From Antarcticimicrobium luteum (lineage in GTDB: Bacteria; Pseudomonadota; Alphaproteobacteria; Rhodobacterales; Rhodobacteraceae): a stretch of 64,000 nucleotides of DNA. The stretch spans positions 124,001 through 188,000 of the forward strand of contig NZ_SMUV01000071.1 in the NCBI RefSeq assembly GCF_004358185.1, written 5' to 3'. This document shows, piece by piece, positions 61,591-64,000 of this stretch (its first letter is position 1; each line of letters starts with the position of its first letter). Made by a program: the position numbers and the translations under genes. A model generated the notes under the pieces. The model was not told the origin of the DNA, ran no database searches, and was given only the letters and a program-made list of their open reading frames with translations.

Positions 61591-61980
61591 TTAGACGCGG
61601 CGGCGTTTCGGAGGGCGGCAGCCGTTGTGGGCGATCGGGGTCACATCGCGGATCGAGGTGATGTTGAACCCGACGGCGGCCAGCGCGCGCAGTGCCGATT
61701 CACGGCCCGAACCGGGGCCCTGAACTTCGACTTCCAGCGTTTTCACGCCGTGATCCTGGGCTTTCTTGCCGGCGTCCTCGGCAGCCATCTGGGCGGCGTA
61801 AGGGGTCGATTTCCGCGATCCCTTGAAGCCCATGGTGCCGGCAGACGACCATGCGATCGCATTGCCCTGCACGTCCGAGATCAGGATCTTGGTGTTGTTG
61901 AACGAGCTGTTCACATGCGCCACGCCGGCGGCAATGTTCTTGCGCTCTTTTTTCTTGGTACGAGTCTTATCGCGTGCCAT
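61591..61980 (-). CDS. rpsK: 30S ribosomal protein S11
   Basis: 129 aa. [20 protein letters not shown] and the C-terminal [18 protein letters not shown] are diagnostic. It starts 15 bp after the rpsM stop. Confidence 0.98.
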   Translation of the reverse strand: MARDKTRTKKKERKNIAAGVAHVNSSFNNTKILISDVQGNAIAWSSAGTMGFKGSRKSTPYAAQMAAEDAGKKAQDHGVKTLEVEVQGPGSGRESALRALAAVGFNITSIRDVTPIAHNGCRPPKRRRV

Positions 61981-61995
61981 TGATCGAACCCTCCC

Positions 61996-62364
61996 TTACT
62001 TCTTCTTGCCGGCAATGGCCTTTGCGGGGCCTTTGCGGGTACGAGCGTTGGTGTGGGTGCGCTGACCGCGAACCGGCAGGTTGCGGCGATGACGCAGACC
62101 GCGATAGCAGCCCAGGTCCATCAGACGCTTGATGTTCATCTGCGTCTCGCGGCGAAGGTCGCCTTCGACGGTGAAATTGGCGTCGATATGCTCGCGGATC
62201 TGCAGAACCTCGGCGTCGCTCAGTTCGTTGACCCGGCGGGCATGGTCGATGCCGACGGCGTCACAGATCGCCTTGGCCGAGGCGTTTCCGATTCCGGTGA
62301 TATAGGTGAGGGCGATGGGGACCCGCTTTGCAGTCGGGATGTTTACGCCGGCAATACGTGCCAC
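61996..62364 (-). CDS. rpsM: 30S ribosomal protein S13
   Basis: 122 aa. [20 protein letters not shown] and the C-terminal [17 protein letters not shown] are diagnostic. The start is a GTG at 62364 with AAGGAAAG upstream. A 196-bp gap separates it from adk, where a second promoter could lie; none is assigned. Confidence 0.98.
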   Translation of the reverse strand: MARIAGVNIPTAKRVPIALTYITGIGNASAKAICDAVGIDHARRVNELSDAEVLQIREHIDANFTVEGDLRRETQMNIKRLMDLGCYRGLRHRRNLPVRGQRTHTNARTRKGPAKAIAGKKK

Positions 62365-62560
62365 GTGTCACTTTCCTTTTCGTTGCGGTTCCGTAGCTCC
62401 AGAACCTTTTTTCACAACGCTCGACCATGGCAGTGGGTGCCAGCGGGCCAGCAGTTCATGAGGTGAGCGCGCGGCGCGGACGAATCCCGCACCCCGCGGT
62501 TGATTCCCTCTCGGGATGGGGGTCGATATGGGGTTTTGCGCGTGCGGTCAACCCCCGACC

Positions 62561-63205
62561 TCAGCTGTCCAGCGCGCCGGCGATCGCGGCGCGGACCGCG
62601 TCGATCTCGCCCAGCCCGTCGATCCTGCTCAGCTTGCCCTTGGCATAGTAGTAGCCGATCAGCGGTGAGGTCTTCTTGTAGTATTCCATCAGCCGGGTGC
62701 GCAGGCTGTCCTCGTTGTCGTCGGCGCGGCGGTTGAAGGTGGTGCCGCCGCATTTGGCGCATTTGCCATCGGCCGGAATCGGCTTGGTGATGTCGTTGTA
62801 GACCTCGCCGCAGGTGCCGCAGGTCGAGCGCGCGGTGATGCGGCTGACCAGGGCCTCGTCGTCGACTTCCATCTCGATCACCGCGTCAAGGCTCTGGCCC
62901 TCGGCCTCCAGCAGCTCGCCCAGCGCGTCGGCCTGGGCCAGCGTGCGCGGAAAGCCGTCAAAGATGAACCCGTTGGCCTTCACCGTCTCCAGCTTCTCGC
63001 GGATCAGCCCGATCACGATCTCGTCGGTCACCAGCTGGCCCTTGGCCATCACCTCGGCAACGATGTTGCCCATCTCGGTGCCGCTGTCCTTGGCCTCGCG
63101 CAGCATGTCGCCGGTGCTCAGCTGCACCATGCCGCGGTCCTCGACCAGATAGCGCGCCTGTGTTCCCTTGCCCGCGCCGGGCGGCCCCAGAAGTATGATG
63201 TTCAT
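62561..63205 (-). CDS. adk: Adenylate kinase
   Basis: 214 aa, the long form. The P-loop is [13 protein letters not shown] (residues 5-17). The LID carries a zinc-type Cys set: [10 protein letters not shown] and CAKCGG. NMP-binding [14 protein letters not shown] is present. It overlaps the secY stop by 4 bp, as is common in the spc operon. Confidence 0.97.
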   Translation of the reverse strand: MNIILLGPPGAGKGTQARYLVEDRGMVQLSTGDMLREAKDSGTEMGNIVAEVMAKGQLVTDEIVIGLIREKLETVKANGFIFDGFPRTLAQADALGELLEAEGQSLDAVIEMEVDDEALVSRITARSTCGTCGEVYNDITKPIPADGKCAKCGGTTFNRRADDNEDSLRTRLMEYYKKTSPLIGYYYAKGKLSRIDGLGEIDAVRAAIAGALDS

Positions 63206-64000
63206 CGCCGTGCCGGCCCCCGTTTGGTGCGTTTCTTGGTGGCGCCCTTGCCGCGTCCGCGCAACTGCGATTTCTCGATCAGCCCCTCGTACTGATGGGC
63301 CAGAAGATGACTTTGCGCCTGCTGGATCGTGTCCATGGTCACCGACACGATGATCAGCACCGAGGTGCCGCCGAAATAGAACGGAACCGCGAACTGGCCG
63401 CGCAGGATCTCCGGCATCAGGCAGACCAGCGCAAGATAGCCGGACCCCAGCACCAGGATGCGGTTGACCACATACTCCAGATACTCGGCCGTTTTCTTGC
63501 CCGGACGGATGCCGGGAACAAAGCCGTTCTGGTTCTTCAGGTTGTCGGCCACGTCATCGGGTTTGAACGAGACGTTGAAGGTATAGAAATAGGCGAAGAA
63601 CACGATCATCGAGACGAAGAACAGCAGATAGAGCGGCTGGCCCGGCCCGAAATTCGCCAGCAGCCAGGACATCACCGGCCCGCTGGCCGCATTGGCCGAA
63701 AAGGTCGAGATGGTCACCGGCAGCAGCAGCAGCGAGCTGGCGAAGATCGCCGGGATCACGCCCGCCGGGTTCACCTTGACCGGCAGGTGCGACGAGCCGC
63801 CGTCATAGACCTTCATCCCCACCTGACGGCGCGGATACTGGATGTGGATCTTGCGCAGCGCCCGCTCCATGAACACCACAAAGGTGATCACCGCGATCAC
63901 CATCAGGATCACCGCGATGATCACGGCCGGGCTCAGCGCGCCCGAGCGGCCGGAGGCAAAGAACTGCGCGATCGCTGCGGGAACCTCGGCGATGATGCCG
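63202..64000 (-). CDS. secY: Protein translocase subunit SecY, C-terminal part (runs off the window)
   Basis: About 266 codons are visible; the N-terminus lies beyond the window. Membrane helices alternate with conserved loops: [20 protein letters not shown] followed by [20 protein letters not shown] is the characteristic SecY segment, and [20 protein letters not shown] is the cytoplasmic loop that contacts ribosomes. It ends in a basic tail ([18 protein letters not shown]). Confidence 0.96.
   Translation of the reverse strand, partial: GIIAEVPAAIAQFFASGRSGALSPAVIIAVILMVIAVITFVVFMERALRKIHIQYPRRQVGMKVYDGGSSHLPVKVNPAGVIPAIFASSLLLLPVTISTFSANAASGPVMSWLLANFGPGQPLYLLFFVSMIVFFAYFYTFNVSFKPDDVADNLKNQNGFVPGIRPGKKTAEYLEYVVNRILVLGSGYLALVCLMPEILRGQFAVPFYFGGTSVLIIVSVTMDTIQQAQSHLLAHQYEGLIEKSQLRGRGKGATKKRTKRGPARR

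Overview
The window is a high-G+C chromosomal stretch from an alphaproteobacterium of the Rhodobacteraceae (Roseobacter group, Ruegeria-like). The evidence is the aapJQMP-type amino-acid transporter, an ATP12-type F1 assembly factor, the rpmH-rnpA-yidD-yidC and secY-adk-rpsM-rpsK-rpoA-rplQ gene orders, and the general style of the proteins. This placement comes from gene content and is not a database match. Most of the window is core chromosome. Two short accessory segments stand out.

Layout. 1-5.9 kb: 5' part of hisS, a crotonase, a SlyX-like protein and dnaE. 6.3-15.6 kb: a purine catabolism and uptake operon (xdhA-xdhB-xdhC, then ATPase, two permeases and a binding protein of the BMP/PnrA type), closed by a clear terminator. 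15.8-24.4 kb: aldo/keto reductase, DUF938, AhpD-like and EF-hand proteins, a dimethylglycine/sarcosine dehydrogenase-like flavoprotein, a D-lactate dehydrogenase-like protein and gamma-glutamyltranspeptidase.

24.7-28.3 kb: a 3.58-kb mobile element of visibly lower and mosaic G+C. It is bounded by 27-bp inverted repeats (25/27 identical) and flanking GGATTT direct repeats. It carries an IS1595-like transposase and five passenger genes: a Panacea (DUF4065/SocA-like) antitoxin overlapping a probable RelE-like toxin, a 115-aa unknown, a DUF6471 protein and a two-helix membrane protein overlapping DUF6471. The element split a roughly 200-bp dispersed intergenic repeat. An unbroken copy of that repeat lies at 56.3 kb and shows what the empty site looks like. 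This is the most interesting part of the window.

28.5-34.7 kb: ThpR-type RNA phosphodiesterase, a 2-hydroxyacid dehydrogenase, an SH3-domain protein and tRNA-Gln(UUG). Then comes a decayed integrative-element remnant: the C-terminal half of a C5-cytosine methyltransferase with a six-fold repeated recognition region, small phage-type genes, a HTH/excisionase-like protein and an integrase with two compensating frameshifts. It ends against tRNA-Arg(ACG).

34.8-48.6 kb: an orphan histidine kinase, a flavin-disulfide reductase coupled to a TVP38-family membrane protein, then rpmH-rnpA-yidD-ttcA-(GGDEF/EAL)-yidC-MOSC-engB-argB, a sterol-desaturase-family hydroxylase, an Fe-S protein and SixA. 48.7-59.8 kb: aapJQMP (minus strand, with a hairpin terminator after aapJ), ATP12, a HAD phosphatase, an RluA-type pseudouridine synthase, CrcB, RarA, a DegP-type protease and a host-attachment-family protein. 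59.9-64 kb: the end of the spc/alpha ribosomal operon (rplQ, rpoA, rpsK, rpsM, adk, secY), all on the minus strand. No CRISPR array, rRNA or recognisable riboswitch was seen.
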